Source: Collybia mongolica (taxonomy: Eukaryota; Basidiomycota; Agaricomycetes; Agaricales; Clitocybaceae). From it: 64,000 nucleotides of DNA. Below, piece after piece: positions 12,494-24,768 of this stretch. The DNA is taken from assembly GCA_013420905.1 (NCBI GenBank), contig JAAXNY010000016.1:496001-560000 (forward strand), in the 5' to 3' direction. Positions within the stretch are counted from its first letter, which is position 1. Every line of letters starts with the position of its first letter. The notes under the pieces were generated by a model. That model searched no databases and was not told the origin of the DNA. It saw only the letters and a program-made list of their open reading frames with translations. The position numbers were made by a program, and so were the translations under genes.

Positions 12494-13354
12494 ATGCAAC
12501 TGCTCACTTTTATTCTTTCATCCATTGCCTTTGTCACTGCAGTGCAAGGTGCAACGCCGGTAATATCTCGTCTATATTCTGATACCTTTTTATATTTATC
12601 AACGCAATACTATCCAGCAACTGTGTTGTCCCAAAAGTGTGCTCAAAAGCCCATACCCTGTCAACGACGGCGCGCGAACAAACCTCAAGGGCGCGTCTTT
12701 GGATTCCGATGGTAACTTGGTTTGCTCGTAAGTCAACCAGTTATTCCAACCAATCAAATTTGGTCAACGCGTTGATAGATACGAAGGTAAAGGAATCGAA
12801 GGTCTCGAGAATCCTTTCTGTAAATACGTAGGTTTCCGCATGGTATCCCTCTTTGGATGCAATGACGTTGATTTCCTCATAGACTCCCGTTTCGCGGGAG
12901 GTTCCCTGGCAGCCCTTCGGGGTTAAAACAACTCGAATTGCCCAACCAGGGGAAGCCATCGGAGGGGGAGAACTGGGATGCGACCGTATGTCGCCTGCCA
13001 AAGGGACGGGAACGGGAGCTTGCACTTCGGTCAGTTCATCCAATCGAAATCCGGAGCCAAACCGCTCATCATTAACTATTTGACCTTTCAGAGTTTCTGT
13101 TGCCCATCACAGGTGTTTGGCGCACTCACGAAAGCAACATACCAAAAGAAAGGTAGCAGTGATACCTTTTGGTGCGCTTACGAAGGCGGATCTGGTTGTG
13201 AATATGTATGTTACTCGTGGTGAAGTTCGGTCATATTTAACTGACCATGTTGCTTCCTTAGTATGCGGATTCTGGAAGCCTCACGTTCACTTATTATCAT
13301 GGGGCTTGTCCAAGGTCGGCTGTGACTGGCAAGACCTGCGTTATTGACCAATGA
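12494..13354 (+). CDS. Small secreted Cys-rich protein with a duplicated CCP...C-YEG...C-Y motif
   Basis: It starts with a clear signal peptide (MQLLTFILSSIAFVTAVQG, then ATP). Exons that join well are 12494-12559, 12618-12727 and 12779 onward, then 13092-13205 and 13262-13354 (stop TGA). The spliced protein contains the same Cys pattern twice: CCPKSV, then CSYEG, then CKY; and CCPSQV, then CAYEG, then CEY. It ends YYHGACP...KTCVIDQ. The exon linking the halves (about 12835-13030) is uncertain because all three frames are open and none is clearly conserved. No known enzymatic domain. The signal peptide and paired cysteines suggest a cell-wall or secreted small protein; an effector role would be speculation. 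Confidence 0.65.
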
Positions 13355-13910
13355 TTAGAATTACGGGTGTGTGTTTTTATCTTCATAGATATCACTATTT
13401 GCCACCTAATCTTATCTATCCAGTAATCCTTACAACGCCTATTGTCTGTAAACCATCATTGGCTACTTGATTCTATTTTACTTCCCACATATTTTTGCCT
13501 AACCGTTTGGCGCGCTCTATATGTTCAGATACCGCCCAACCTTCCTCATGCAGTTAGTGTTCTTTACGGCATCCGGAACTGCTCCAAGATGGCAAGGCTA
13601 ATATTAGGTCACTTATCGTTTACTATGTACATCGAATACTAGTCTTTTTTCTCTTTACCCTATGAAACAGTCGATATCGCCCTCCAGAATGTGGTATCCT
13701 CTTAGCCACATGAAGGCTGACACTCATCCTGGCATTTACGAGAATACTATTGGCTACTGCTTTTTATAGCGTCCGTGTTCGGATCGACCGCCAGTTTGAG
13801 AACGGATTTCTCACGGGCGGCTCTGACAACCCCACCATCATGGACAACCACTTCGCTCCGTACCGCCATGTACTGAGGCCTCACTCGCCTCTGACAACGT
13901 CAGTGCGAAT

Positions 13911-14641
13911 ATGACCACGGATACAGCCTCAGTAACCGGAACAGGAACAAGCTCGAGTCCCTCACCAACACATACTAGAACAGGCTCACCGAATCCGACC
14001 CTATTTTCTCCGGGCGCTTCTCCGCCGCTTATACTCGCCTTTCTTGCGATCGGCCTGTTCACAATATCTATGGTCGCCGTCTTCGGGTGGCGGCGTATCC
14101 AGCTCGGGCGTGGCGTGACGCCACACCAATTCGGGGGAGACGAGATTGAGTTTGGGGAAAGGCCGCGACGGGGTTATGGGGAGAGGCCTAAACTGTGGGA
14201 TCTATGGACAGATAGGACGGCTGCAGAGGGGGAAAAGGATATAGGCTGGGATACCATTATGGTATGTGCTGTAGCCCATTGTCGTGGGCGCGGGCGTTCA
14301 AAAATGTTGATTTGACACTGTCATCTACATAGCCCGTTGCAGTGATGGAGATTTTCGACACCCCTGTGACGCACGCTCCCCGACCCGCGCCCGCGTGCAA
14401 CCCTTCACCGCGTCATCGCCCGTGGCCACGACGTGCAGTTAGCATGGATAGCGATGTCAAGGCAGAGCCTGTTCCTTCGTGCTATACACATCTCCAGGTT
14501 GCCGTCGCGATCGCTATGCCCTCTCCCCACCCGCGCAACAATCATACGGATTACGAACACGAGCCCACGGACAAGGCCCAAGTGAATTATATGATAGGGT
14601 TGTATCATTATGCAGGACACGGGAGGGGAGAGGTTGATTAA
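13911..14641 (+). CDS. Single-pass membrane protein (5' end unresolved)
   Basis: A Ser/Thr/Pro-rich, probably extracellular stretch is followed by one transmembrane segment (LILAFLAIGLFTISMVAVFG) and an Arg-rich cytosolic tail with PKLWDLWTD and DTIMPVAV. The intron at 14262-14332 joins in frame. This architecture (ectodomain, one span, tail with PxLWDxW and a late IMPxxV) recurs in agaricomycete hypothetical proteins. The ectodomain should start upstream. A different frame at about 13770-13890 (for example RIDRQFENGFLTGGSDNP) looks coding and may be the previous exon, but I could not fix the junction. No function is assigned. Confidence 0.55.
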
Positions 14642-14776
14642 CGGTGATAGTTACGCAGTTCATGATGTATGTTGTTAAATAAGATTCATTTGATGTGAAG
14701 GATTGGCGCTAGACGGCTTGTTCGGTCAGTGACCGTGATACTATGATGCTATGAACAAATGGTGCCTCACTTCAGG

Positions 14777-15319
14777 CTATCTTGGGCACCTTAACGTCAG
14801 AATACAGCTATCGCCTGATTCTGGAGAGATTGTAAGTCCGCCGAACCAAGTGTGTTTTAATATGCAGTCAACGCGGAGCAAGCCTTGGCCATGGACGCGA
14901 GCGGGTTCACCCGCCAGTCGCCAACGCATGTCGAAGATCTGGCTGATGCGCCTGCGATGCTTCTCGCTCATCCGATCCCATTCTTCATGCCGAAGCTGTT
15001 GTTGCAGACACATGTAGATCGCCTGCAGCACATCTCGGATGGTGACGCCGTATGGATTGGTCGCCTCTATGGGCCATGATTCAGGAAGTATATCGCATTG
15101 TATGTGGAGCGAAGAAACAGGTGGTGTGATCGCGTGCTCAGAGAGCTCGAGTTCGTCAATTGGGGTGTTGATGCTTGTGACATGCCGAACGGCGATGGGG
15201 GGTTCGCGCAGGTCCCAGATGATGGAGCAGCAGTGGCCAGGTGCCATGTCGTACTGGGAATAGCGAAGTAGTTGGTGGAGGGTTAGGGCGGACATGGGGA
15301 CGGTGGCATGCCACCTCAC
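14777..15319 (-). CDS. DUF6699-type protein
   Basis: A single open frame of 180 codons. The pattern WDLREPP, then a beta-rich stretch, then WPIEATNPYGVTIRDVLQAIY and EEWDRM matches the basidiomycete DUF6699 family as I know it. Its function is unknown. The N-terminus (MRWHATVPMSALTLHQLLRY) is consistent with the usual domain start, so the gene may be one exon. It converges with the membrane-protein gene on the plus strand, with only 135 bases between the stop codons. Confidence 0.75.
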   Translation of the reverse strand: MRWHATVPMSALTLHQLLRYSQYDMAPGHCCSIIWDLREPPIAVRHVTSINTPIDELELSEHAITPPVSSLHIQCDILPESWPIEATNPYGVTIRDVLQAIYMCLQQQLRHEEWDRMSEKHRRRISQIFDMRWRLAGEPARVHGQGLLRVDCILKHTWFGGLTISPESGDSCILTLRCPR

Positions 15320-18025
15320 AATTGGCTGTATTTATATTTCTGGGGATGTACGAATATCGCGATACTAGCGCAGGTGTACAGCCATAAGATGGAGCCATAT
15401 CCGGGGAGATAGAGTCTCGGGGCAGATAGAACCAAGTTCCTTGACCGCTTCCGGTTGGTTGGGCGGAGGGCGCAATTTTGGTACGCGGGAGCCTCGTGCC
15501 CATGCACTGCCCCGGAAGGGGTCAGGGGTTTATGGTGGTCGGCGATAGCCTTTGGCTGATAGACGCCTGGTCCAATGTTCTGTTAAACCACAAAGGACTG
15601 CGGTTCTACGCTAGGCAAACCTTGGGCCGGCCACAACTGATTTTAGCGAAAGTGACATCGACCAGGTTCCCTGAAATCCTTGGATGTTAGCATCAATGCC
15701 GCAGCTGGATCAGAATGGGAGGATGAGAACAAGAAGGTGTGATGCGCGTGACTGACGTTGACTGTCTATGACTGTCCATGGAAAATTTCATGAGGAGCCG
15801 GTTTCCAAATATGGGCCCCATATTGGAGAGACGGGTTATATGAAAGCGGCACAAAGTATCCTGAACAGCTACCAATGAGCGCGCTGGTGTGTTTGGCACT
15901 GTGTCATGAAATTTTCTTTCCAAGAAAGGGCACCCGGGCCATCGACAAGGCGGTCCGGACAGTGTTGTGGCTGGACAAAAGGAAGTATCCACGACAAAAA
16001 GACTCGGGTGCCTGCAAGGATGAATTCCGTCAGTTTTCGTTCAGCCACACCTCCAAATAGCTGCATAGAATGCTCTGCATCAGTCGTGATGGCGGCCGTT
16101 GTAATCGCGATGATGCGGCGTTCAATTCAACGGGCATCGAGACGCCGGATCAGATTTGGGATCGGAGCAGGGAGCGGTGTCGAATTTAGAACACCGCGGC
16201 CAAGGGTAAGATAGTATTCCGCACTGGTAGATACAAAGCTGTGGCCAGGAGGATAATTTACTAACAGTTCCATAGCAGAATACCGGACTCGTTGTCTCTC
16301 TCTGATGTGCGCTCAAGGCCGTCGGGTATCGGGATATCATATTGGCACAACGGCAGAACTGGCGAGCTCCATTATCCATCAAGACATCATTTCTCGTAGT
16401 TTCCCTAAATATGAGAAATGATAGAAGTACTAACGTAAGTAAAAGCCATTTCCACCGTTTGACTGTATAGAACCAATGTCAGCATCAGAAGCCAAAGGTG
16501 ACTAATAGCAGTGAAAGATAACATGTCTCCAATGCCTACAGGCCATTATTGGCTCGTTTGTAGATGCCAAAGTGGATGAAGCCACAGCCGAGCCTGGCAG
16601 CAACTACAAGAAGATGAAGGGTCAAGTGGGCAAGTACCTGGATCAACAACAATTTACCATAATAGTTGGTGACTGCAGTGGATAAGAACAAGAATGACAG
16701 GATCCCTACGGGATTAGCCTATCTGTGACATGGGGGGAAGGGAGATCCCCCTGACTGCCATCCTCACTTATACAAAGAACATCTTGCATTGGCATGGACT
16801 CACTATGCAAATGGCATCAGGTATGTCAAATTTCAAGTGCAAAAATTTGGGTATCTCATTATATTCTTGGAAGGTTTTCAGCCTCGGATATAATGTTCAG
16901 TATCAGATACAGTGCTCTAATCTGGCACTAGTTATGGAGTGACAATTCACACAGTCATGAATTTGCCAGATATTTACAGATGTGATAAGTGGGTTGATGG
17001 AATTGCCCAGAAGCCTGCAGTGAAAAGATGTAGTGGAGCTATAGATGAGCTAACCTGTCATACCTTTGGCATCTGCTCCTTGGTCATCAAATATACTGGA
17101 AGAAAACCATTACATGAAGGGGTTCCAAGCTTTTTGGATGGCACTGTCTGCTACTAACACAATGGATAAAGCAGAGAACATAGTAATGTACTTTTCCTGA
17201 GTATAACTTCAAGATGAAATGATGCATTGATGCTGGATTCCTGGATATCAGTAGATGAGCAATGTGGAGCATGATATTCTCAATGCACAAATGACTTAAG
17301 AAGTCTGATTATTTGGGAAGGGTGGTGCCATGGATAGTGAGTCCAAATTAAGCTGGTTCTGAGTGATTATCCTTTGATCATCATTAGCTATGTCATACCA
17401 TAACTGCATCTTTATAGTTGGTTTGATTGTGGATGAACTAGGGTGCCTGAGAGTTTGAAGGAGGTTTTGCCAGTGGGTAGGTGGCCCCAAGATGCACAAA
17501 TTTTTTGAACCTACCACAGACCATAAATTTAAATAGGAGTGCATCATTGAATGCAGGTTTGCATGCACCCACAATACATGTTCTGACAATGTGATATTTG
17601 ATTCAATTCTGGTCTGTAATGGGCCCTCCCTGGGCATGTCTTCAATCATATCAGTGGTGGCTCAGCTCAGCTGTATCTGTGTTCTTGTCATGAAAGTGCA
17701 AGATGCCATGAAGAATTCAGATGCAAGTAAATTGGCTTTGGGAAAGAGAAGCTGTTTCCAATTCAAAAGTGAGCTAACTCTACCAGTAGCCTCATCGGAT
17801 AATTGCAGATAGGATTGGTGCTCACCTTTAGTACCTCTTACCCAACCAGCATATTGTTTCTTGTGAGGCTAGGTGAGCCTCTAATGGAAAGCCATTGAAT
17901 GGTATTGGGGTAGAATTGCATTATACATGCTTGAGCTTTGGTCATTAGCTGCAGCATGGTGTGGATTATAATGGAAACTCCCAGTAAAAATAAAAAGGTT
18001 GTGTTTACTCAGTGATATGGCCTGA
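15320..18025. other. Transition into AT-rich repeats, no gene
   Basis: Up to about 16400 composition is ordinary, with short uninformative frames. Beyond it the sequence turns AT-rich and degenerate, as in the transposon compartment that follows. No recognisable protein. Frames such as 17296-17649 minus show no domain. Confidence 0.45.
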
Positions 18026-18409
18026 AATTGTTTGTTCAATGATACACTACTCCCTTTGTAAGGCAAGTAGGATTGAGTTCACATTGAGAGTCAAGTGTAG
18101 GTGAATGGGGTTGATTCAGCTAGGTCAAGCTAAAAGAGCTAACTATGCTAGAATGTCCCTATATACAGTAGGCAACAAAACTGTTTCAATGTTTTCACAT
18201 TCTGTAAAGATGCATCCATATGTCAGAAAATAAAAATTGGAAAAATATGAAAAAATTACAGAAGCTGCATTGATGTCATATAATGCTGCTTACATAATGT
18301 CTTTGCACCACTTTCATTTTTGGTAGCAAAATCACAGGATACATACAAAGCCATCATTGAAATAGTTTTGTTGCCCATTGTAAAAAAATAAGAAAGTGCT
18401 GAGATCTCT

Positions 18410-20845
18410 AGGATCCACTCTCAGTATCATTCTGAGCTCCCAAAGTCCTTTGGTGGCTGTCCTTCCAAGCTCACTTCTGCCAATATTAGCTATGCAAAGT
18501 GCATCATTTGCATGAGCAAGGCTGATAATGCAGTCCAAGTCACCAAAGCTCTTCAAGATGTCACCAACCAATCCATTTCCTCCCAAACTATTCATCACAA
18601 CTTGAAAAAGCATGGTTTACGGCCTGCAGTAAAATGAAAACGGCCTCTTCTCAAAACCTGTCATAGGAGGGATTGGTTGGACTTTGCAGAAAGGCACAAG
18701 GAGTGGACTCTGGAGAACTGGAAAAGGGTTATATGGTCTGATGAAACCAAAATTAACTGTCTGGGGTCAGATGGAAGGAAATGGATCTGGAAAGAGGTAG
18801 GGGAGCAGTTGAGTGATAGGATTGTAGAGGGGACACTGAAGTTTGGAGGTGGTAATGTGATGGTATGGGGCTGCATGGGGTGGGATGGGGTTGGATATGC
18901 AACCAGGATTGAGGGAAAGATGGATGCAGACCTCTATGTATCCATCATGGAGGATGAGCTTCAAGATTCCCTTCATCACTATGGGAAAACCCCTGCCAAT
19001 ATCATCTTCCAGCAGGACAATGACCCCAAACACGAGGTCTTTACACTCCCCCACATCTTCCAGCGGATTCCGAGCGGAATCCTCAATTCCGACAGGAATC
19101 CGCTCGGATTCCTGTCGGAATTTTGGCTGCAGAAGTAATAGAAAATGGCTGTAAAAATAGATAAAAATTCCGAACGGATTCCGCTCGGATTCCGAGCGGA
19201 ATGAAATTCCACAGGAATTCCGGCTTCAGAATACTGAAATTCTGACAGAGTCCACAGGAATTCTATCGGAATTCCTGGATGGAATGCCGGAGCGTTGTGA
19301 CGACGCGTTGTGGTCACGTGTTTGATTACTAATCAGATTAGTAATATAAATTTTATTTACACAAATTATATATACTATTTGTTATTAATAACATCACATA
19401 ACGGCGGTGAAAACATGATTATGAGGCACGTGCAACGGTCACATTACTGTTGCCACGTCTTCGTTGGTTCTTTTCAACCACATCAACGACGTCCACCAAA
19501 CCGCCAATGCCGACACCAACACCAATGCACCCACGCCGCCAACGCCAACGCATCGAACGCCAACCGACGTCGACATGATGACGCACAAGACGGTGTGGGG
19601 AGAAGGATAGAAACGGATGCGGAACGAGGGGACGACGAGGAAAGGGCACCCCGAGGGGCAGAACCAGGTGAGTCATACACCGCCGCTCACCCACACGCTC
19701 ACCATGCAGCACGTCCCCCTCCCCCCCACTTCAGGAACTCAAGACAAACGATACGGCCGCCAACAGCAATAGTGAGGAAGGCGGCAACGACAATGACAAC
19801 GACAACGACGAAGACAGCAACAGCAACAGCAGCAACAGTGCCGACGAGGCCTGCGGCAACGACGGCAACAGCAGCGGCAGCGGCGGCACCAACAACGGCG
19901 CGACAACAACAACAACAACTACAACAAAGACGATCACCACCACCACGAGGACGGCGGCGGGGACGGGGACAGCGGCAAGTAGAGCGGCCAGTGCCGTCGC
20001 CGCTGAAGCGCAGGCCGCTGACGATGTCGCGGGGGCCGACGAGGACGACGGGGGGGCGGGGGCGGGGGCCCCGCCTATATTAAATTTATCTTATCATATA
20101 TGTATTATATTTAGTAATAATACATGTTTTATCGTATTAATTATAGAGTGCTTTTTTATCATACTCAACAGATTTTAAAAAGACAGGCTGAAAGAGAGTA
20201 ATTTAGTACTTCAAAATGTTAGATATACTGTTGACTTTATTGACTGTTTTGACTTAAAACTTATGAATTCCGATCAGAATCCGAGCAGAATGTTGCGGAA
20301 TTCCTTTGAGAATTTTCTTCTTCCACACTTTGTAAGAAATTCCTCAAAATTCTGCGGAATTCCGATGATTTCAATCGGAATTCTGTGTTCCGAGCGGAAT
20401 CCGAGCGGAATATTGCGGAATTCCTCAAAGGAATTTTCTGTTTTAAAACTTTTTCAAAATCTTCCTGCATTCCTCTGGATTCCGATCGGATTCCTGTCGG
20501 AATTTCGGATTCCGCTCGGAATCCTCTGCAGGATGTGGGGGAGTGTGAAGTACTGCCAAACACACAAGCAAGAAGGCCCAAAACTGGTTCAAGAACAATG
20601 GTTTCAATGTTATGAAGTGGCCTGCACAGTCACCTGACATGAATCCTATTGAACATCTTTGGCATCACCTCAAAATGAAGCTCAATGAATATGAAAATCC
20701 TCCACACAGCCAGCATGAGCTTTGGGAGCGAGTGGAGAAGGAGTGGGAAGCAATAGATAAGTCTGTCTGTCAAGGATTGATTGAGAGCATGCCTAGACAT
20801 ATTGCTGCAGTGTTGAGGGCCAAAGGAGGATATACCAAGTACTAG
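18410..20845 (+). pseudogene. Broken DD34E transposase of Tc1-type family A
   Basis: The 5' piece shows part of the helix-turn-helix region (SKLTSANISYAKCIICM). A stop follows the motif PAVK at about 18637, then the catalytic part: VIWSDETKIN (first Asp) and IIFQQDNDPKH (second Asp). At PKH the hAT-like insertion enters. Reading resumes at 20561 with TSKKAQNWF, then MNPIEHLWHHL (Glu) and the family ending MPRHIAAVLRAKGGYTKY, stop at 20843-20845. The start codon and first helix-turn-helix are deleted. The same in-frame TGA stop is present in copy 2. Confidence 0.9.
19034..20555. mobile_element. Non-autonomous hAT-like element with GC-rich cargo
   Basis: It is flanked by a perfect 8-bp duplication CCAAACAC (19026-19033 and 20556-20563) inside the Tc1 transposase. 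The ends are inverted repeats containing ACACTCCCCCACATC, followed by many subterminal copies of GGATTCCGAGCGGAAT-like motifs in both orientations. An 8-bp duplication is the hAT signature. No transposase is inside. The middle (about 19400-20080) is strongly GC-rich with AAC/GAC-type triplet runs, unlike the AT-rich ends. It looks like captured sequence; an intron-like GTGAGT...TTCAG segment lies at about 19669-19735. Confidence 0.8.
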
Positions 20846-21283
20846 TTTTACCACTTTCTTACTTTTTAATGATGGGCAACAAAACTGTTTCAATGATGGC
20901 TTTGTATGTATTATGTGATTTTGCTACCAAAAATGGAAGTGGTGCATAGACATTATGTAAGCAACATTATATGACATCAATGCAGCTTCTGTAATTTTTT
21001 CATATTTTTCCTATTTTTATTTTCTGACATATGGATGCATCTTTACAGAATGTGAAAACATTGAAATTAGTTTTGTTGCCTACTGTATACATAGTCTGAT
21101 AAGCACAGATAAGGGTAGTTTACGCTATTGGTTGTATAGATAAGAGGGATTAGTAACCATGGGAAATGAGGTACATATATAGAGTCTGAAGATAAGAATC
21201 AGCTGGTATTAGTAAATATGTGTAATCAATGATACATAAAGAGAAAAAGATGAGTAAGACATGTGAATAAGGAATTTGTAACA

Positions 21284-23869
21284 CCAACAAGTAAGGCTAT
21301 CAGTATCATTTCTAATAACTAATTAAATGGTATTGGAAGGATTAGAGTTGAGCTCTGAGACAGCTAATCAGAGTGAACTAGTCTAATGATTAATACATCT
21401 ATCAGTATAGAGGACTATGAGTATGGACTATTATTAGTTCTATTCACCATGCCTGGTTACAACCTCAGTATCTTAATAATAAGTAACTGTTGTAGTATGT
21501 CATCATTGGTCCAGGGATCATCATTAATAGGAGTAGTAATTGTATATTTGGGACTTGCACCACCCAAGGCCAGAGTCTAGTCAGGAACACTTGGTATTAA
21601 CTACCAGAAGGATGGAAAATTGTGAATGATGACCAGAATGATCAGCAAAGTAAACCCCCTACCCTGATACTAAGGTAACAGCCTTGGTTGATGGTCAGGA
21701 GAAGTAAAAGACAGTGCTACATGGTTAGAAATAACTGATTGCACTGCCAAGCACTGATAAGAGTTTAACCAGCACTTTAAATATTAGCCAAATAATAAGT
21801 AGTGACATAAATGGAACATATTGTGTACTTGTAAAAGATGAGTCAGCATTTAAAACACAAGTCTTTGGTGTACTGGGGGTCTTGTTTCACATAAATCTCT
21901 CTTCCTTAAGATATTAGTTAATAATTAGTTTGCACACTATAAATAAATTATAGATAGGTAGTACAGAATTAAGGAATCTCACCCCCACTTTGTACAATGA
22001 TAGGATATACAAATCATATTTGTTGAAATACTTTTGCACACATGAACTTAAGGATTTGATTACTTCAATTGTCTTGATTGGAATTGTTTCAAAGTGCTTG
22101 GCTAAGAGATTGCAGAATTGAGGAGTCTAGTTTATTTGGAATCTAGTACTTGTATTGCCTGTTGCAATTATTAGGCACTTGGCCTTTGGTACACTTGATA
22201 CTAAGTCAATTGGATTGGAAGCTATTATAAAATATACCTAAGGTCTAAGCACTTGTGTTAAGCCTTGTTTGAATTGAACCAGTTGTGAGACCCTTGAAAA
22301 GTTTTTGTCTAGTACTATTAAAAACTTGGTGTTTTTACACACTTGAACCTGAACTTAAATTCAGCAATTCCTACTGTTTGTGTGTTGAGTGTTAGATTTG
22401 GTGTGTGTGTATGTGTAAGAGATTATATTCTATAGTATCAGTATGCTTATAGCCCAGGAGCCCCCTTTCATTGGTTCCTAGCCCAAAATTCCAACATAGT
22501 CAGGGAAATGTTGTGTAAGAATTAGCTTAGCCAAAATTTGTAATTTCTTTTTGATTAATGTCAAAATTTCTGACTATTTTTTTTTTTTACTGACACTGGG
22601 GTAGTTGGCTTACATACCCCAAAAGTTTATTCAGAGAAAATTTGGAGAGAATTACAAATAGGGCTAGGATTGATCCCCAGGTAAAATTTAGATTAAATTC
22701 TAATCTTCTCTTTGAAAACTCTGTTTTATCTATATGGGTTTAACCACAAATACATCTCAATTTAGTCATCAGGAATATTAAGGGAGAAATGGAATTTTTC
22801 TGAAATAAATCTATGGAGAAAAGCCAGAGTACACTGAAGAGCATATTTGAAATGTTATCTTGGCTTCTCAGTTGGCAACAGCCTTGAAATGCCACTTTAA
22901 GAGTAGCTTTCATTAGCATGCCCATTGGATATATTTCAAAATATATGGAAATGACTGCAATAAGAACAATTGGAGCAATTTTCTAATATAATTTTCTATA
23001 TGCTGCTCAGGCAAAACCAGATTTAATTCTTAAAATAGATTTTGAGTAAAAGCTGAGTATACTTGAAAAAATATTTTGAATATCCTCTGAATTTACCCAG
23101 GAGTGTGATGGGTTTTTTCTTGATTTGATCCTAAACTACTGTAAATCATCTTCAGATACACAAGCCAACTCCCCCAGTGTGAGGGTAACTCATAATTAAA
23201 GGGGGGAACAATGATTGTCTACTCTGTATGCATAATAAAATATAATAAAGATAAACAAATTCCAATATTTTTGTGACCTACTAATATTTCATGCTTTTGG
23301 AAGTCCATACTCACAAGATAAATCATGTTTACCTAGTAAAAGCCAAAGAGTAGTATATATAAAGAGTTCCCATCTTGTTTTGAACTCCATCAAGCACTGC
23401 ACTAGTAAGACTTGAGATTTTTTCCATGAGGGTATAGTTTTGAGCTGAATAACATGTTTTCATATTCAGCTCATGTCTGATTAGATTTGGCATAAAGACT
23501 TGATGTGCCTTGGCTATTAACTGCATAGGCACATGTTATTTAGGTAACATGGGAAAATTTGGCATAAAGACTTGATGTGCCTTGGCTATCTACAGTGCAT
23601 ATCACTGGCTATCATACACATCAAACCTGCAACAACTTTGGTGCCTCCACCATCTGCTGTAGTGCTTAGCAACCTCAATAAGCCATATTCAGATTTTCAA
23701 GGAGAATATTGTCTCTGGCTCAGATTATTTATTTATTTATCTATTGCCAAAAACAGGTACATTTTTTTAGGGTTCTCCTGGAAGATGGAAAAAAATTTAG
23801 AAAATCTGAGCTGGAGACCATGTGCAGGACACTATTTCAAACAACTTTTATTATTTCACCAAAGACATA
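21284..23869. other. AT-rich degenerate sequence, no gene
   Basis: No recognisable coding exon. Short low-complexity AT stretches and fragments too decayed to name. Confidence 0.45.
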
Positions 23870-24700
23870 TGTAAGGTGTCATGCTGCACTGAGTGCCCAG
23901 AGGGGAGAGCAATAAACAATGATACTCAGCTGCACAGGGAAGGGGGCACTTAATGACTAAGCTGTAAGAGGGGCACATACACACCCACATCTAGTCACTT
24001 GGATACACCTTACTTACTGTATGCTTACTCATATGCCACTGTCTTGAGGCATCTTGGCATAATCCTACCTACTCTGTGGCATCCTCCTTACCTCTTTTGC
24101 AAGTACTTTACTCCTTACTGATATGTTACATGTGTATCATTGGCACAGCCCTAGCAGGCAGATATAGGTTTCCAACATATTTCCATAGTTATTCCCAATG
24201 TACCTATATAGATGGGCCATCCAATTGTGGACAGCACCTTTGCAATAAACTAGGCCTGGATCTCCCCTTTGTGATGGAGCCTGCTTAGTCCTCTGGTGCC
24301 CCCTTCCTTGTGCAGCTGAGTTTGCAATTCATATTGCTCTCCCCTTGGGACACTTGGTATAATGTGACCCCTTACATAAGCAGGCTTCATTGCAAGAAGG
24401 AGATCCAGGCCTAGGCCATCCACAATTGGATGGCCCCATATACATATAAAGATACATCAAGGTAATATTTTGGTGATATGTACATTGGAAGCCTATATCA
24501 GCCTGCTAGGGCTGTACAAATGGTACAGGGGTAAAGTGTCAGTAAGAAGTAAGCTTGTAGCTGCAAAAGGGGGTAAGTCACAAGGTAGATAGAGTTATGC
24601 TGAGGTATCTCAAGGCATATGGTGGCATATGAGTAAGTATACAATAACACAAGATATATCCAAGTGACTAGATATGGGGCACATATGTGCTCCTGTTACA
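23870..24700 (+). repeat. LTR-B solo LTR, interrupted by a second LTR-B
   Basis: It starts TGTAAGGTGTCATGCTGC and ends GTGCTCCTGTTACA. Matching copies lie at 51705 and 52864. The flanking pentamers ACATA and ACACA match at four of five positions. The copy is split at 23962/24377 by an opposite-strand LTR-B. Confidence 0.8.
23963..24376 (-). repeat. LTR-B solo LTR inserted in LTR-B
   Basis: The inverted copy starts TGTAAGAGGGGCACATAC and ends GACCCCTTACA. A perfect 5-bp duplication TAAGC flanks it (23958-23962 and 24377-24381). Removing it restores the target LTR-B sequence. Confidence 0.85.
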
Positions 24701-24768
24701 ACACAATAGAGCTCCTTTGCAATATTTCCTAAATTCTGACATGAAAGTTAAGCAAGTTTTGAGAGATA

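Larger units (their letters stand above)
18166..21085. mobile_element. Tc1-type transposon, family A copy 1 (defective)
   Basis: The termini read CAGTAGGCAACAAAACTG and its inverse, flanked by TA duplications (18164-18165 and 21086-21087). Each ~210-bp end also has an inner inverted copy of the terminal motif, at about 18355-18380 and 20870-20895. The element interrupts LTR-A and is itself interrupted by a hAT-like element (19034-20555). Compared with copy 2 at 58961 it has an internal deletion near 18405 that removed the transposase start. Confidence 0.9.
18026..21283 (-). repeat. LTR-A solo LTR fragment, split by a Tc1-type element
   Basis: The two flanks (about 18026-18165 and 21086-21283) together match LTR-A copies at 30440-30924 and 60244-60727, including CACTACTCCCTTTGTAAGGC on the left and the terminal AATTTGTAACA on the right. 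The left end is truncated relative to the full copies, so its boundary is approximate. It is the oldest layer of the nested stack. Confidence 0.8.

Noticed and set aside
15775..15920. Inverted GAAAATTTCATG motifs as a transposon end pair
   Set aside because: Only about 12 bases match, with no target duplication or further copies seen.
19310..20083. 258-codon frame as a gene
   Set aside because: Very low complexity (Ala/Thr/Arg/Gln runs) caused by triplet repeats within the hAT-like element; equally open on other frames.
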